NCBI GenBank assembly: GCA_032718475.1
Contig: JAUCBJ010002381.1
Location: 1-64,000 of the forward strand
DNA length: 64,000 bases
Reading direction: 5' to 3'
DNA from: Nemertoderma westbladi
Taxonomy: Eukaryota > Xenacoelomorpha > Nemertodermatida > Nemertodermatidae
Shown: positions 22,985 to 34,796 of the stretch, one piece after another
Numbering within the stretch: position 1 is the stretch's first letter
Layout of the letters: each line of letters opens with the position of its first letter
Notes under the pieces: model-generated
What the model saw: only the letters and a program-made list of their open reading frames with translations
The model's database searches: none
Told to the model about the DNA's origin: nothing
Program-made: the position numbers and the translations under genes

Positions 22985-23995
22985 TTAAAAAGTAGGAAAG
23001 GACCGATTCGCCCCCCCCCCCCCCCCCCCCCCCCCCAGTGGTAATAGGGTTAAAAAGTATATATCGATTGTATACAATAATAATTTTATTAGGGTTAATT
23101 GATATAATTATTTGATTTTTATTTTAGGCCATATTATTTTACCTAAATTTGACACATTTTGACATACACTTCAACTACCAGAAACAAAATTAATAAAATG
23201 GTAATAGTAAGCTTTAAAGCATCACTCATTCATCATTCCTGCCAAATTGTTAATTCGTTCATTTTTGGAAAAGCCCTAGCAATTTGATATTCCTTAAATA
23301 ATTTATTTCGACAAAAAACGCATCTAAAGATATTTAGGGTAATTTAATTAAGTCTGTCCTTTGCAATGTTAGAATGCACAAAACCTAGCAGAACACTCTG
23401 TTGCAATGGTTTTACGGGTCTGTGATTCCTTTCTGAAGTCAGTTTTCTTATTTGACAGCGTCATGTCTGTCTGCCCGTCAAAATATAACCGACAGCTAAA
23501 GAAACAATGTGGAATAATGAAAACTGACATCGAAAATGAAATCAGCAACCATGAAAAAAATGTTAGCTTGTTGGTATGCCTTCCTATTACTTTGCCAGAC
23601 AGATCACTGGACAGACAGAAAAACCGACAGACAGACATAGTATTTTTCATTACAGACATAGGACATTTCATTATATTTCGACAGACAGATATTGTGATAT
23701 ACCGACAAACAGACATAATAGACTTCAATAATAATCAAAACTGACGTCGGAAATGAAGACAGCTACCAGAAAAAACAACAAAAATGTATTAGTTATATGG
23801 AATGGTGTCCTTAAATATTGACACACAGATCGTTGGACCGACTAAAATACAGATATGAGACATTAAAAACTGACGTTTAGAATGAAATCAGCGACCAGAA
23901 AAAGCCACAGCATTGAGTCGTCAAAGGGTTTGTTTAGGACCTTCTGTAAATCTAACTACTAAGCTTTAGCCTTCATTTGGCAATGAATAATGTAC
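22985..23995. other. Copy-1-specific 1-kb segment, no gene
   Basis: Present between cctacaaaatgtgg-type flank (about 22965) and cgattgattgtactcc (23995), which are adjacent in copy 2 (about 34670). It starts near a long C run (about 22989-23036). Around 23400-23910 short gacagacag-type motifs recur; the open frames on both strands there are products of these repeats. No inverted termini seen. Confidence 0.5.
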
Positions 23996-24128
23996 GATTG
24001 ATTGTACTCCTCATTGGGCTCCCTGTACTTATCCTCACAATGATGCCAACCTTATAATTTCGTTGGATGATAAAAACCAATGTTGTATTCTTTATTGGAG
24101 ATTTTAAAGAACTTTGTTTTGTTTTACA

Positions 24129-25253
24129 CATACTGTACCTGTATGTTTAGCATGTATTTATATTTGTTTGTGTATGTGTGTTTGTTGTTCTTCGATGACC
24201 CTAGGGGTCGTGGAGGTATATTTTGGGCTAAATGTCCTGATTCTATATTTTTTTATTGGGGGTGTAAGACTCCTGTTCTTCCTTTAAGTTAATATATACA
24301 TAACAACCCCCTGTTAGTCAGTATGTCGTTAACATCAATTATCATATGAAAGTGGAGCACAATTCCGACATTACTGCAATCATAAAATCTTATATAAATT
24401 TGGTACTGTGTGTGTGCCCTAGCACTCTACCAGTTTTCCATTGGTAACATATTTACATACCATAGGCCTATAGGGTTTCTGTGGTCTGATGTCTGTTTGG
24501 GCTAGGAGGTCACTGATTTGATGGTGCAATTAATTTAGGTCATTATTGGTGCAATATAGATAGGCTTGGCTAATCCCCTGTCCAGCTGACGAGGGTGTCG
24601 CGGATTAGGGCGTACTGGTCCGAGACACCTGAAACGCATTTATTTTTTACAAATTAATTATTTTTCACCTAGTCTTACCCTTTTCACGGCGACAAAATAT
24701 CATATATTTTCCTATAGAATATAGGCTTACCTATTGTGCAGTTGTGGCCGTGAGGACCAGCCAGTGCATAATCTTGTACTTTGGCAGCCTCATAGAGTGA
24801 ATAAGCATGGTGGACAGCACATGACTTTCTTGAGATGCATCTTAAAGGACACTGGCCTTGAAGATGCGGATGCTCTAGCATATGAAATGGGTGATAGGGA
24901 GTTGTGGCGGTGCAATTTTGTCGATAAGCCGGCACAGCATTCTTAAAAATGCAGCTGCAATGCAGCATGCCGATCCTAGTAGTAGTGCAGTTCATTAACG
25001 GTATCATATTAGTGTATGGCGGGTAGGCTTAGGGTTGCGACACATACCTGTATGTTTAGCATGTATTTATATTTGTTTGTGTTTGTGTGTTTGTTGCTCT
25101 TCGATGACCCTAGGGGTTGAGAAGTATATTTTGGGCTAAATGTCCTGATTCTATATTTTTTTATTGGGGGTGTAAGACTCCTGTTCTTCCTTTAAGTTAA
25201 TATATACATAACAACCCCCTGTTAGTCAGTATGTCGTGAACACCAATTATCAT
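24129..25253. repeat. About 215-bp direct repeats flanking a 0.7-kb segment
   Basis: 24129-24346 and 25039-25253 are nearly identical (start acctgtatgtttagcatg, include aacaaccccctgttagtc). Copy 2 has the same pair (about 35433-35520 and 39610-39680, partly lost), so this local duplication predates the segmental one. Confidence 0.8.
24744..24984 (+). mobile_element. 241-bp 3' end of RTE-like LINE with TSD
   Basis: Matches the last part of the intact LINE (encoding the HNLVLWQPHRVNKHGGQ segment, stop, gcagctgcaatgcagcatgc, gatcctagtagta). The target duplication gtgcagtt occurs at 24736-24743 and 24985-24992. Copy 2 (about 39545) has the site uninterrupted, so this insertion happened after the segmental duplication. 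Confidence 0.92.
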
Positions 25254-25787
25254 CTTATAATTTGTGAACCTGGCAGTTAAACTGGACTAGCAGTTAAAGA
25301 AATTGTGAAAGAAAGTTCTGCTAACGCCATTCTGACTTACTCTATTTATAAGGCCTACTAGAGTAACTCTAAAAAAAAGCTGAGCCAAAAAATAGTAACT
25401 CTAACTACATGTTGTGGTGCATTCTAGAACTCTTAATTCTTAATATTTTACCTAATATATTAAATAATACATTAACACAATTAATCCATGTATCTATTTA
25501 CGTACTGACAACACAAACCTAAACATGAGAAGGTCCAGTTGTCCCGACCTTATTTCTACCGTATGGACACTAGTATAGCTTGTTAGACTATATTTGAACA
25601 TAATTTTTTTGGGAAGAGTTCCGTATTACTCCCCATTTTGAATTTTTTTACTAGCTATTTTTGACATGTATTAAAGATCTAGAATATATCCGTCTTCAAA
25701 AAAAATATAATGTTTTCTATGGTAGCTATTATTTTTAATCTAGTGTTAAAAAAAATTTACTAGCTATATTTAAACAGTTTTTGACAT

Positions 25788-26066
25788 ACATTAACCCTAT
25801 CTGTCGTGGGCTATTTTACAACGTAATTGGCCCAGGGGGTGGGGTCATTTTAGAAATTTTTTGTTCTTGGCTCAAAAATGACAATTTTCATGGTATAAGG
25901 GTTTTCGAGGTCGCTGATCACGATAAAACTTGTTAAAAATATTTTCTGCTTTTTAAAATTTCTCAAAATATTTTCAGCTTTTTAGACAGCAGCCCATGAC
26001 CTTCTTGAGTCACCTCTTAAAGGAGACTGGCCTTGAAGATGCGGATGATCTAGCAAATGTCATGGG
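25788..26066 (+). mobile_element. Chimeric repeat with RTE-like LINE 3' tail, copy 2
   Basis: Same head and junction as 5662-5835/7779-7953, but without the 1.94-kb TIR insertion (single TTTTAAAA at 25951-25958). The LINE portion covers the LEDADDLANVMG region and stops at atgtcatgggt, short of the LINE 3' end. Confidence 0.7.
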
Positions 26067-26328
26067 TCACAGCCAGATAGACAGGTAGGCGGGGTATAGC
26101 TATTAATAACCAGTAGGGCCTAGCTATATTATTATAACATGGCTCCAAACGCCAACATAAATATAAGCTAACTTATTTATAAAATAATATATGTGATTTT
26201 TACATTTATATTTATACAGCAACTAATTTAATTTTTGCAGTTTTTATCACTTATATTGTATAATGTATATGTACAATCATTTCGTAATGTTAAAATTTTG
26301 GAATAAAACTACATACATACTTGTTGCA

Positions 26329-26432
26329 AAGTAGTGTTCTGATCCTCGTGGCTTTATTTTCACTCACTCACTAACGTTCGTTCGTGTAACAAAGCCACTC
26401 GGATCATCACACTGTAAAGTGCTACTTTAGAC
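26329..26432. repeat. About 100-bp imperfect hairpin
   Basis: Left arm gcaaagtagtgttctgatcc then gtggcttt; right arm aaagccac then ggatcatcacactgtaaagt gctacttt. Contains four tandem-like actc/cgtt motifs in the loop. Possibly a small MITE. No TSD resolved. Confidence 0.6.
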
Positions 26433-26998
26433 ACAATTATGTAAATAGTTATTAACACTATAAAAAAGTTCGTTGAAAATGGTGACCCAAGGTGAACCAA
26501 TGCCGATGATATTATAACAGTATAAAAAAACTCAAAACACTAAAAATCGAATGTTCAGAAATGGTCACACAAGCTATACTAGTGCCCATACCTTGTCTGA
26601 TGTCGATTAACAATATCTGCCTCAATTCAGCTGAAATGAGCATGAACCTTTCTAGACAAGAATAACACATAATCTCAAAAGTAGATAACAACAAACTCGG
26701 AATTCAAAGAGACAGGCAAGAGTTAACTAATGGGAGATTATTTTATTTTATTCGGTTATAGTATATTGATATACTTAAAATATTAAAATACTTAATGGAG
26801 GTACAGGAATTTTGGCTTAGTTAATAATACCAAAGTTCGCTGAAATGAATTTCGTATTGTTTAAATTAAGTTGGAATTATTAGTAATTAAAGTAAGCAAT
26901 AACCACAACTTGAGGTATAATGGTTTATATTGAGATGAACCAAAAAAACCCTGAAGGACCATCATTTATCTTTAGATGAACAGACAACCTTTGATGTT

Positions 26999-27476
26999 AT
27001 GGACCATAATAAGAACCAAGCAGATGAGGAAAATCCGAACAATCCTGTTCCTTTTGGTGGTACTCAGGAAACTGGTGGTAGTTTCATTGAAAATCAACTG
27101 AATACTCATGTGAGTATTAATCCCGTCAGACAGAATTCACCCATAGACATAGATACCGCATTTAAAGATGCATTTGACATCATAACTGATGTGAATTTGT
27201 CTCCAATAGGTTCATCGAGTGGTGTTCTTCCAAGTCAAGTGCAACACAGAGCTTCCTGGAATAGTGATCACCCAAGGCAAGATCCACAAACAGCTAGTGG
27301 GAGTGGTTCATCTTTATTGCAACATCGAGATCAACCGAGTGCTCCAACTGATGATTTTTTGTTTCCAATTTCCAATCCTCAAAATGATAATCCTAGTCAA
27401 TCAAATATAGTCAATCAAAGGCAAAATATTTATCAAATAATTCCAGTTTTTAACATTTATCTACCATGGCTAGGGG
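26999..27476 (+). CDS. Gene A copy 2: single-repeat paralogue, function unknown
   Basis: ATG 26999 with nearly the same start as copy 1, one 47-residue unit instead of six, then the same tail up to the phase-1 donor gtgagt at 27477. The exon is 478 bp against 1183 bp in copy 1; the difference is exactly five 141-bp units. The frame stays open past the donor to 27751 but runs into a T-tract and a transposon, so that part is probably not coding. Conservation of start, phase and donor in both copies is the main reason to treat A as a genuine exon. Confidence 0.55.
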
Positions 27477-27654
27477 GTGAGTTCTCCTATACTTCTTTAT
27501 CAGTCCGAAATTCCCAAAAGAAACTAAGAAACCACGAAGAATCCAATAGAACACGAAATTACCCAAAACGACCCAATATACACCACCCTAATAGAATTGG
27601 AAAAAAAACAATTTTGCAATTTTTTTTTTTTTTTTTTTTTCCCCTTCTCCAGTC

Positions 27655-28795
27655 GGTACTACTATGTTATGGGTACCCACTTTTTAAACAAATTTATTCA
27701 TATGAAAATTGCTTTTATCATGAGGTTTTTTGTTCTAGAACAAGTATTTAACCTTCTGCCAGTATGATGGTAGCTAGTAATTTTGATTTTATGTTATAGC
27801 TAGTACTTTTTATTAGCTAGTGAAAAAAATTATAATGGAAAAATTGAAAAAAAATTTGACCAACTATTTTCTTGTAAAAATATATTTTATTTTGAAGTTT
27901 TTTATCTAGAACAAATATTTGACCTTCTGACAGTAAGATGGTAGCTAGTACTATTAATTTTGTGTTAGCTAGTACTATTTATTAGCTAGTAAATGTAAGA
28001 TATACTGGTAATTTAATTCTCAATTATATATTTGCATGGAATAATTTATGAGTCATGGCAGCTAGTGATTTTTATTTGATAGTCAACGTAGCTAGTAATT
28101 ATTCACTAGCTAGTTTTTTATACAAAATATGAGATACAGATGTAAAAATAGAGTTTTTACATATTTTACTTATTTAGGCCTATTTTACTTATTACTAGAT
28201 TTATTTATCTTTTTATTAGTCATTTCTACAGTAGAATATATTGATGATATGGAAATTGTCTAAATAAAAGGGGCACTACAAAATTTATTTTCTAATTTTA
28301 AGATCACTATCTATCTACCTTTAAAAACACTAGCTACCATAATAAAAAATAATAGCTAACCTCTCTCAGAAGGTGAAATAATTTATGTTCTAGAACAAAA
28401 AAACCATCTTGATAATATCCATTAACATGGTCCAAAATATTATTTTGTAATTTTAAGATCTCTAGCTACTTTTAAAAACACTAGCTACTTTAATAAAAAA
28501 TAATAGGTAACCTCTCTCAGAAGGTGAAATTTATGTTCTAGAACGAAAAACAACATGATAATATCCAGTAATATGGTAAAAAAAATTGCTAAAAATTTTG
28601 GGGCCAAAAATTTGGTTTTGTAATTTTAAAAACAGTAGCTACCTAAAAGAAATCACTAGCTACCATAAAAAAAACAATAGCTAACGTCTAACAGAAGATG
28701 ACATTAATGTTATAAAACAAAAAACCTCAAGATAATAGCCATTAACATTGTCAAATAAATGGTCAAAAAGTGGGTACCCATAACATAGTAGTACC
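27655..28795. mobile_element. TIR DNA element, 1.14 kb, non-autonomous
   Basis: Perfect terminal inverted repeats of 25 bp (27655-27679 and 28771-28795) beginning GGTACTACTATGTTATGG and continuing as similar sequence inward. The body is AT-rich with many tagctagta and gttctagaac motifs and no transposase. It lies in what would be the intron after gene A copy 2; copy 1 lacks it. The target duplication is obscured by a T-tract on the left. Confidence 0.85.
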
Positions 28796-29181
28796 CCCCA
28801 GTCCATATATTAACCCAATTAAATTCAAAATCGCATCGACAGATAAAAATTTTTACACAACAACCAATTACACAAAAAGTAATACGAAATGGATAATTGA
28901 CAAGTTAATGGATAGCCTAGTACTGTATCTATGCGTGGTGACGTAATCTTATCGCCATATACGAGGCTTTTGGTACCGGTATGACTTTTTTCAATATTTT
29001 ACCGTGTGGATAAATACACTTAACCTGCGGCAGCAGTTTTGCAATTTGCAATTTGGTTAGAATTATTAATCTATAATTAATATTAGCATAGGCCTACAGT
29101 AGTTTAAAATTTGCTGAATATCTCAAATTTTACCGTAGTTAATGTAGTTTTTATTATAATGAAAAAGGACAATATGATAAG

Positions 29182-29669
29182 GCCCCCCTCACACGGAGCA
29201 ACTTGTTTCTGCAACTTATTTCTGAAACTTGTTGCTGGACCCCCTCACACACAGAAACTTGTTGCTGCAACTTGTTTCCGAAACTTGTTTCTGTGTGTGA
29301 GGAGTCCAGCAACAAGTTGCTGCAACTTGTTTCCGAAACTTATTTCTGTGTGTGAGGGGGTCCAGCAACAAGTTGCTGGAAGTTATATTCCCAGCAACTT
29401 TTTTAAAAACCTTTTTTACATCCAATTTTTATATTAGAGCTAATATTCGATAAATTGAGTCATTTGATATTATATATAAATCACTGGATATGTTAGCTAT
29501 TTGTTTTGAAATAATTGTTATTTTCTTGAGCAACAAGTTTATGTGTGTGAGGGGGTCCAGCAACAAGTTGCAGAAACAAGTTGCAGCAACTTGTTTCTGT
29601 GTGTGAGGGGGTCCAGCAACAAGTTTCAGAAACAAGTTGCAGAAACAAGTTGCTCCGTGTGAGGGGGGC
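29182..29669. mobile_element. 488-bp fold-back element of gcaacttg repeats
   Basis: Termini gccccccctcacacggagca-like at left and complementary ctccgtgtgaggggggc at right. Both arms consist of subrepeats of gcaacttgtttctg separated by ccctcacacacagaaac blocks. It interrupts sequence that is continuous in copy 1 (about 11518-11545). Open frames on both strands here are artefacts of the repeats. Confidence 0.82.
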
Positions 29670-29702
29670 AATAGCGAAAAATATCAACCGACCCTATTGG
29701 AG

Positions 29703-31141
29703 CATGCATTCTTAACATTCCTGAAGACTTTAATGCAAGTCTGCATCAATCACCTACATCGCCCTGGGTCTTTAGCAATAGTGTTAACCGAAATTCCGTC
29801 CATCTTCAGGATCAAATTGATTGTTTTCGGCTGGAACCCAGTTAAAGAAGCGAACTGGAAAGACATGGACTCATAGTGGACCCAGGGTACACTCACAAGT
29901 CCCAGATAGACCATATTCTGTTTCGTAGGAAATACAGGAGCTCTATACAAGACTGTAATGATTTACACTTCGACATTTCTCCAGTGATCACCACCGCCTT
30001 GTTGAGGCCAAGGTAAGACTTAGTTAGCGTGCTAGCAGAACAATGAAATCTGCCTTACCACCGCATGTCTGGTCCTCTCTGTTGCAACAGCCAAGAGTGA
30101 GATCCAGTTTCACACTACAGCTGAGCAACAGGTATGAGGTTCTTGCCTCTGAGGCAGAAGATCACTGTGAGGGCTATACTGCCTTCACAGAAGCAGTTAA
30201 GTTAACAGCTGCAGAAACAGTTCCTGTATACCCTCGAAACAGGACAATGGCCCCCTGGACTGACCACAAAATTCAGAAGTGCCGAAATGACCTCTATAAG
30301 GGGCAGAAAGAGTCCCGACTAAAACAGACTACAGCAACCAAGAATGCAGTTAAGGCTGCATTTAGGTCCCTGAACAAGCAGTACTCTGTTAATCTACAGG
30401 AGCTTATAAGCCAACAGGTTGATGCCATCAAAGATGCCGACGACAGCAGGCAATCATCCCAGGCATGGAAATCGATCAACTTGCTTACTGGGTGGAAAAG
30501 CCGACCAACAACCAAGGTTAAGGCAGAATCAGCAGCTGATCGATTGGAAGGCCCACTTTGAAAACCTCCTCAATAATGACAAAGTATTGCCAGATAAATT
30601 TATAGAAGTAAAAGTGTCTGAGTCTGTTTTCCCAGATATTCCCATTGGTGATATCTCCTTTACAGAAGTGAAGGCTGCTGCAAAGAGCTTTAAGACCAAT
30701 CGTACCAGTGGAGTAGATTGTTTTCCCCCTGAGGTCTTTAAAATCCTGAGTGTTTAAAGCTTATCTATCCCATCATAGTAGACATGTACAGAACAACAAG
30801 AGTCCCACAAGAAATGAAAACAAATAATTTGGTGTCAGTTCCCAACAAGGGCAACCTATCGCTCTATGGATCTTTTCGGGGAATCTCATTGATCTCGATT
30901 GCTGCAAAGCTATACTATAGAATTATATTAAATCGCATCAGGGATCCCATTGAGAGACTGCTATGTGGAAATCAGAATTGGTTCTGTAAAGGTTGTGGGA
31001 CCATGGCGCCAATTTTGGCGCTTGGAAGGATAATTGAAGATTTATCAAAAAAAAATCCCGACATTTGGCTGTCGAGGCCTTCCTCGAGGCCTTTGATTCA
31101 GTCTCTCGCTCAAATATGTTCAGCATACTTATGTTCAGCAT
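29703..31141 (+). mobile_element. RTE-like LINE fragment (endonuclease end to early RT)
   Basis: Starts at atgcattcttaacattcctg, the equivalent of 52474 in the intact copy, and runs to the catactt equivalent of 53942. Encodes decayed endonuclease C-terminus, linker and RT N-terminus in two main pieces (30043-30561 and about 30535-31080), with frameshifts near 30545 and 30755. It lacks the 3' end, which retrotransposition always copies first, so it was cut by later rearrangement. Confidence 0.85.
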
Positions 31142-31329
31142 AGTATATGTAGTATTTACCTATCAGAAAATGTAAGTTAACTAAAGAATTAGGTGTTATG
31201 ATCAAGCCTAAAATAAAGTTAACTTTATTAAATACTAGATATTGTCTTATTTTTTCCAGCCACCATGATTGAACATCTTGCAAAAATGATTTTTGTTTTT
31301 TCACAATCCCAAAACAGATGTAGTATTGT

Positions 31330-31640
31330 GGGGGGAGCCACGAAGTGAGCGAAGCCTTAGCAAAAGGGTGCCATTGGCGAGTTGTCTGTCGTCGTCGTCG
31401 TCTGTTGTCGTAAATTTTTGATCACTAATAACTCTGTTATTCCTTGATAAAATTAAACGAAACTTGGTATGTATGTAGTCCGTCAAAAGTTTAGAAAGAA
31501 TCTGAAGTTTCGTCAAAAACGAACGAACGCAACGAGGCACAAGATGAGGTCGAGTATTGTGTTGAAGACTTCTGACTAACGGCAGACAACTCGTTAATGG
31601 TACCCATATGCTAAAGCCTTTGCTCACTTCGTGCTGCGAA
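31330..31640. mobile_element. About 310-bp MITE
   Basis: Roughly 60-bp inverted termini: left agccacgaagtgagcgaagc ... gagttgtctg, right cagacaactcg ... gctcacttcgtgct. No coding capacity. TSD not resolved. Confidence 0.75.
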
Positions 31641-31749
31641 AAGACCACACGAACGTGTCTCTTCATGTCTATTACATAGGCTACATAAGTTGTTCTCCCT
31701 ATATCCCATTTTAAACAATAAGCAGTTCGTCGACAAGTACCTATGGAGA

Positions 31750-32137
31750 GGGGTGTAAACGTTGTACCAACACTGTGCTGACAGTGTACCGATAATGTGC
31801 GGACATTGTGCCGACAGTGTCTGCATAACGTTATGCCGACAGTGTGCCGACTGTGTGCTGATAATGTGCGGACTCTGTGCCGACAGTGTGCTGACACTGC
31901 CAACAGTGTCGGCGTTACGTTGTGCCGACAGTGGTGGCATTACTTTTTGCCAACAGTGCGGCGTTAGATTGTGCCAATTCAGCACCAAAAATATGTAACG
32001 CCGACACTGTCGGCACAATGTAACGCCGACACTGTCGGCACAACATAACGCCGCCACTATCGGAAAACGTAACGCCGACACTGTCGGCACAGTTTCAGCA
32101 CACTATTGGTACAGTGTCGGTACAACATTTACACCCC
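31750..32137. mobile_element. 388-bp hAT-like MITE with palindromic minisatellite body
   Basis: Termini GGGGTGTAAA / TTTACACCCC, flanked by a perfect 8-bp duplication TATGGAGA (31742-31749 and 32138-32145). The interior is nearly all variants of gccgacactgtcggc, itself a palindrome, in both orientations. The 8-bp target duplication fits hAT-type transposition; other 8-bp families are possible. Confidence 0.88.
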
Positions 32138-32145
32138 TATGGAGA

Positions 32146-32690
32146 TGATTTTTGTTTAATAATAGAAAGTTAGTGGTGGTGGGGATGCATTAATTCCCAT
32201 CACAGCGAATTAACAACTGTATCTGTGAATTATTAACAACAATGTCAATTAAGGGAAAGGTGCAGGTTTGCAGTGGTGCATTATCTACGAATGTGTTACT
32301 AAAATAAAATGTATCTCACAGATAGTTTATTTTATGATTGATACATTAAATCCCATCTGTTGATCAGTCGTCTCGCTTCCACTTTAGATGGGGAAGCTGA
32401 CAAATTATGGTTTATATAAATGTAAATATAATCTATCATAATCATACCTCATCAGTTCACAAAAATCAATATGAATGTTTTGGCGTAAGAATTCAATCAT
32501 CTCTCTGCTTTTCAAACCACCTGGAATCCAAGAAAGAAAAATGGTATAAATTAATTGGCGCCCTACATCATTTACCCCTCCTATCAATTGAAATCGGTTT
32601 AAAAATTTTCCAAGCAAAACTATCATTATATTATTATCAGTTTACAAATTAATTTTTTTTCCTGACAATTTACTGGCCAAGGGTAGATAC
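32146..32690. other. Spacer upstream of gene B copy 2, no gene
   Basis: AT-rich. Overlapping open frames on opposite strands (32405-32652) lack any signature. The last 60 bp are shared with the region upstream of gene B copy 1. Confidence 0.5.
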
Positions 32691-32721
32691 TGTAATATAA
32701 ATTATTTGATAAAAGAAATAG

Positions 32722-33877
32722 ACAACAATTGCCATCAAATGAATTGAATTTGGGTCGATATGGACCACCAATTACATCCAGTGTGGTTCAGGGTACTAAA
32801 TTACCAAGTATGTCCCATATTTTACCTATTCCTCCAGAGAGCCAATATTATTCCAGTCGGTTCTCTAATGCTACTAATCAAATAAGTGCATCTTTTATGA
32901 CACCAAACATATGTCCGGGTGATATTTACCCATTACAATATACATCAGCTAATATGGTTCCGCCCCATCTAAATGAAAATAATTTAAAAAGGAAACGAAG
33001 TACATCTGAGATAGATCAGGTTCCTGTAAGACGTTTGGTGCCGATTGATATAACCCCGAGTACAACCAGTATGGAACATCTATATGGAAACCCAAGTACA
33101 TCCCTTGTTGGTAAGAGTCCCGGGAGTGGTTCTGTTGCTTCTTTACATCATAAAGCTACACAGATTAGAGTTTTAGATAATAATAATATTCCAATCGAAT
33201 ATACATCAATCAACTCAATGCCTGATACAAAAATTGAATTGCTTATTTCATTTGACAAAGAAACAAATTTGCTTAAATGCAAGAAAATGTATCGCAAATA
33301 TTATAAATTTAACATTACGACTTGTAACACCAGGATCTGGATGGAACCAGATTCATATGATAATGATATTTGTTTGACAGTCGTACTGAAAAATACGAAC
33401 GGAGCGAAATACAAACAAGAATGTCAGATTTTCTTCCATACTGACATAAAGGCCAATTTGTTTTGTAAATATGTTAATGACATAAAATCTTCAAAGAGAC
33501 ATGACACTGCATACCCACACATTCCAGAAGCTAATTTAGAATATCAACCAAAAAAAGTCAAAGTAACAAGAGAAAATTACAAAACACTGAACCCCATACT
33601 CGAATTTGATTCGGTTTATAACCCTATCACATTAACCATTGAGAACGACGAAGTTGAATGCAACCAGAATTATCCGAGCTATGAAACAACAACAATATTG
33701 GCACTTAGTCGAAACACAAAGGTAGAGAGGATATCTGAGAAAGTCACTTTATCTACTCCGTTAGCTGGTGGTTCGGATAGTTTTGGATGCCGTCATGTGT
33801 TCTACTTCAAGGATATAACAGACGCCACGAACTTTGAAAATTTCATTAATATAAATATTAAAGTTTACAGCGCCTAA
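32722..33877 (+). CDS. Gene B copy 2: uncharacterised C-terminal exon-like frame
   Basis: Same length and stop as copy 1. Amino-acid differences: D/E at the start, Y/D after the basic cluster, a cluster between about residues 206 and 262 (A/T, R/W, SEG/NGA, F/C, K/N, Y/S, N/H) and three near 326-345 (V/L, D/E, K/E). Only two silent differences were found. The acceptor-like AG precedes 32722. Reading frame fully intact. Function unknown; see copy 1 for composition and alternatives. Confidence 0.6.
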
Positions 33878-34796
33878 CACTGAAAAGGAGGGTGGTAACA
33901 CTTGCATTGCTGTCAATCAATGTGATGCAAACATTACCAAAAGCTATCACCCAAACCCGGCCGGCTCTTAAAGCCATCTATCTCTATTGGGCCGACTAAA
34001 GTAAATCGAACTAACTCTTAAGTAATCCGTCAGTTACAGAAACAAACTAAATTTAATTAAGCTATAAACTAACATTTTTTTAATTTTAATTTTATTTAAA
34101 AGATTAATTAAATTACTGCATTTTAGTATTACTTGTTTAAATGTTATTAATTCCAGTAGATTCCTGAATATGCCCTGGTCCTGGAATGTCCAATATAGTG
34201 CCGTACTTCTGGTAACAACTTGTTCAGTTTAATGGGAAAATGATGACGCACGTTACATTGTTACTGGGTGCTGAATCATGGGATATACCACCGACGGGAG
34301 CTTAAACATTTAACCATCTTCTATAGCGGTAACCAGTTTAATTACAATCCCCCCATACTTTCTTTCCTATTTAGACCCATTCATCAAACAAGAAGCATCC
34401 CGCCAGCTGAATAGCTCTTCCCAATGTGCCAAATAATAGTATATTATTGTAGTATACTAGGCCTACACAAGTCTGCAATGTATTATCCCGCCAGCTGAAT
34501 AGCAACAATATTTCAACAAAAATTCTGCTGGGGACCAAATTTGTGGCAAATCTGTGGCACCCACATCGAAAACTTGAAATCTAATTGCAACGCCGTTATT
34601 TGCAAAAGATGCGCCATTAAATTTGACTAATTCTCGTAAAAAATTGGGCTGGTACATAATGTGGTTGCGATTGATTGTACTCCTCATTGGGCTCCCTGTA
34701 CTTATCCTCACAATGATGCCAACCTTATAATTTCGTTGGATGATAAAAACCAATGTTGTATTCTTTATTGGAGATTTTGAAGAACTTTGTTTTGGA

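Noticed and set aside
22989-23036. Long C runs (also near 7533, 34832, 40090, 40681, 57349) as regulatory G-quadruplex sites
   Set aside because: Uninterrupted homopolymers at element borders are as likely to be replication slippage or assembly uncertainty; no promoter context.
23369-23744. Opposed 119- and 112-codon frames
   Set aside because: Both derive from recurring gacagacag-type motifs.
29111-29687. Four short frames on both strands
   Set aside because: Arms of the fold-back element read in different frames.
31301-32090. Cys/His-rich frames on both strands
   Set aside because: Products of the palindromic minisatellite inside the hAT-like MITE and the neighbouring MITE.
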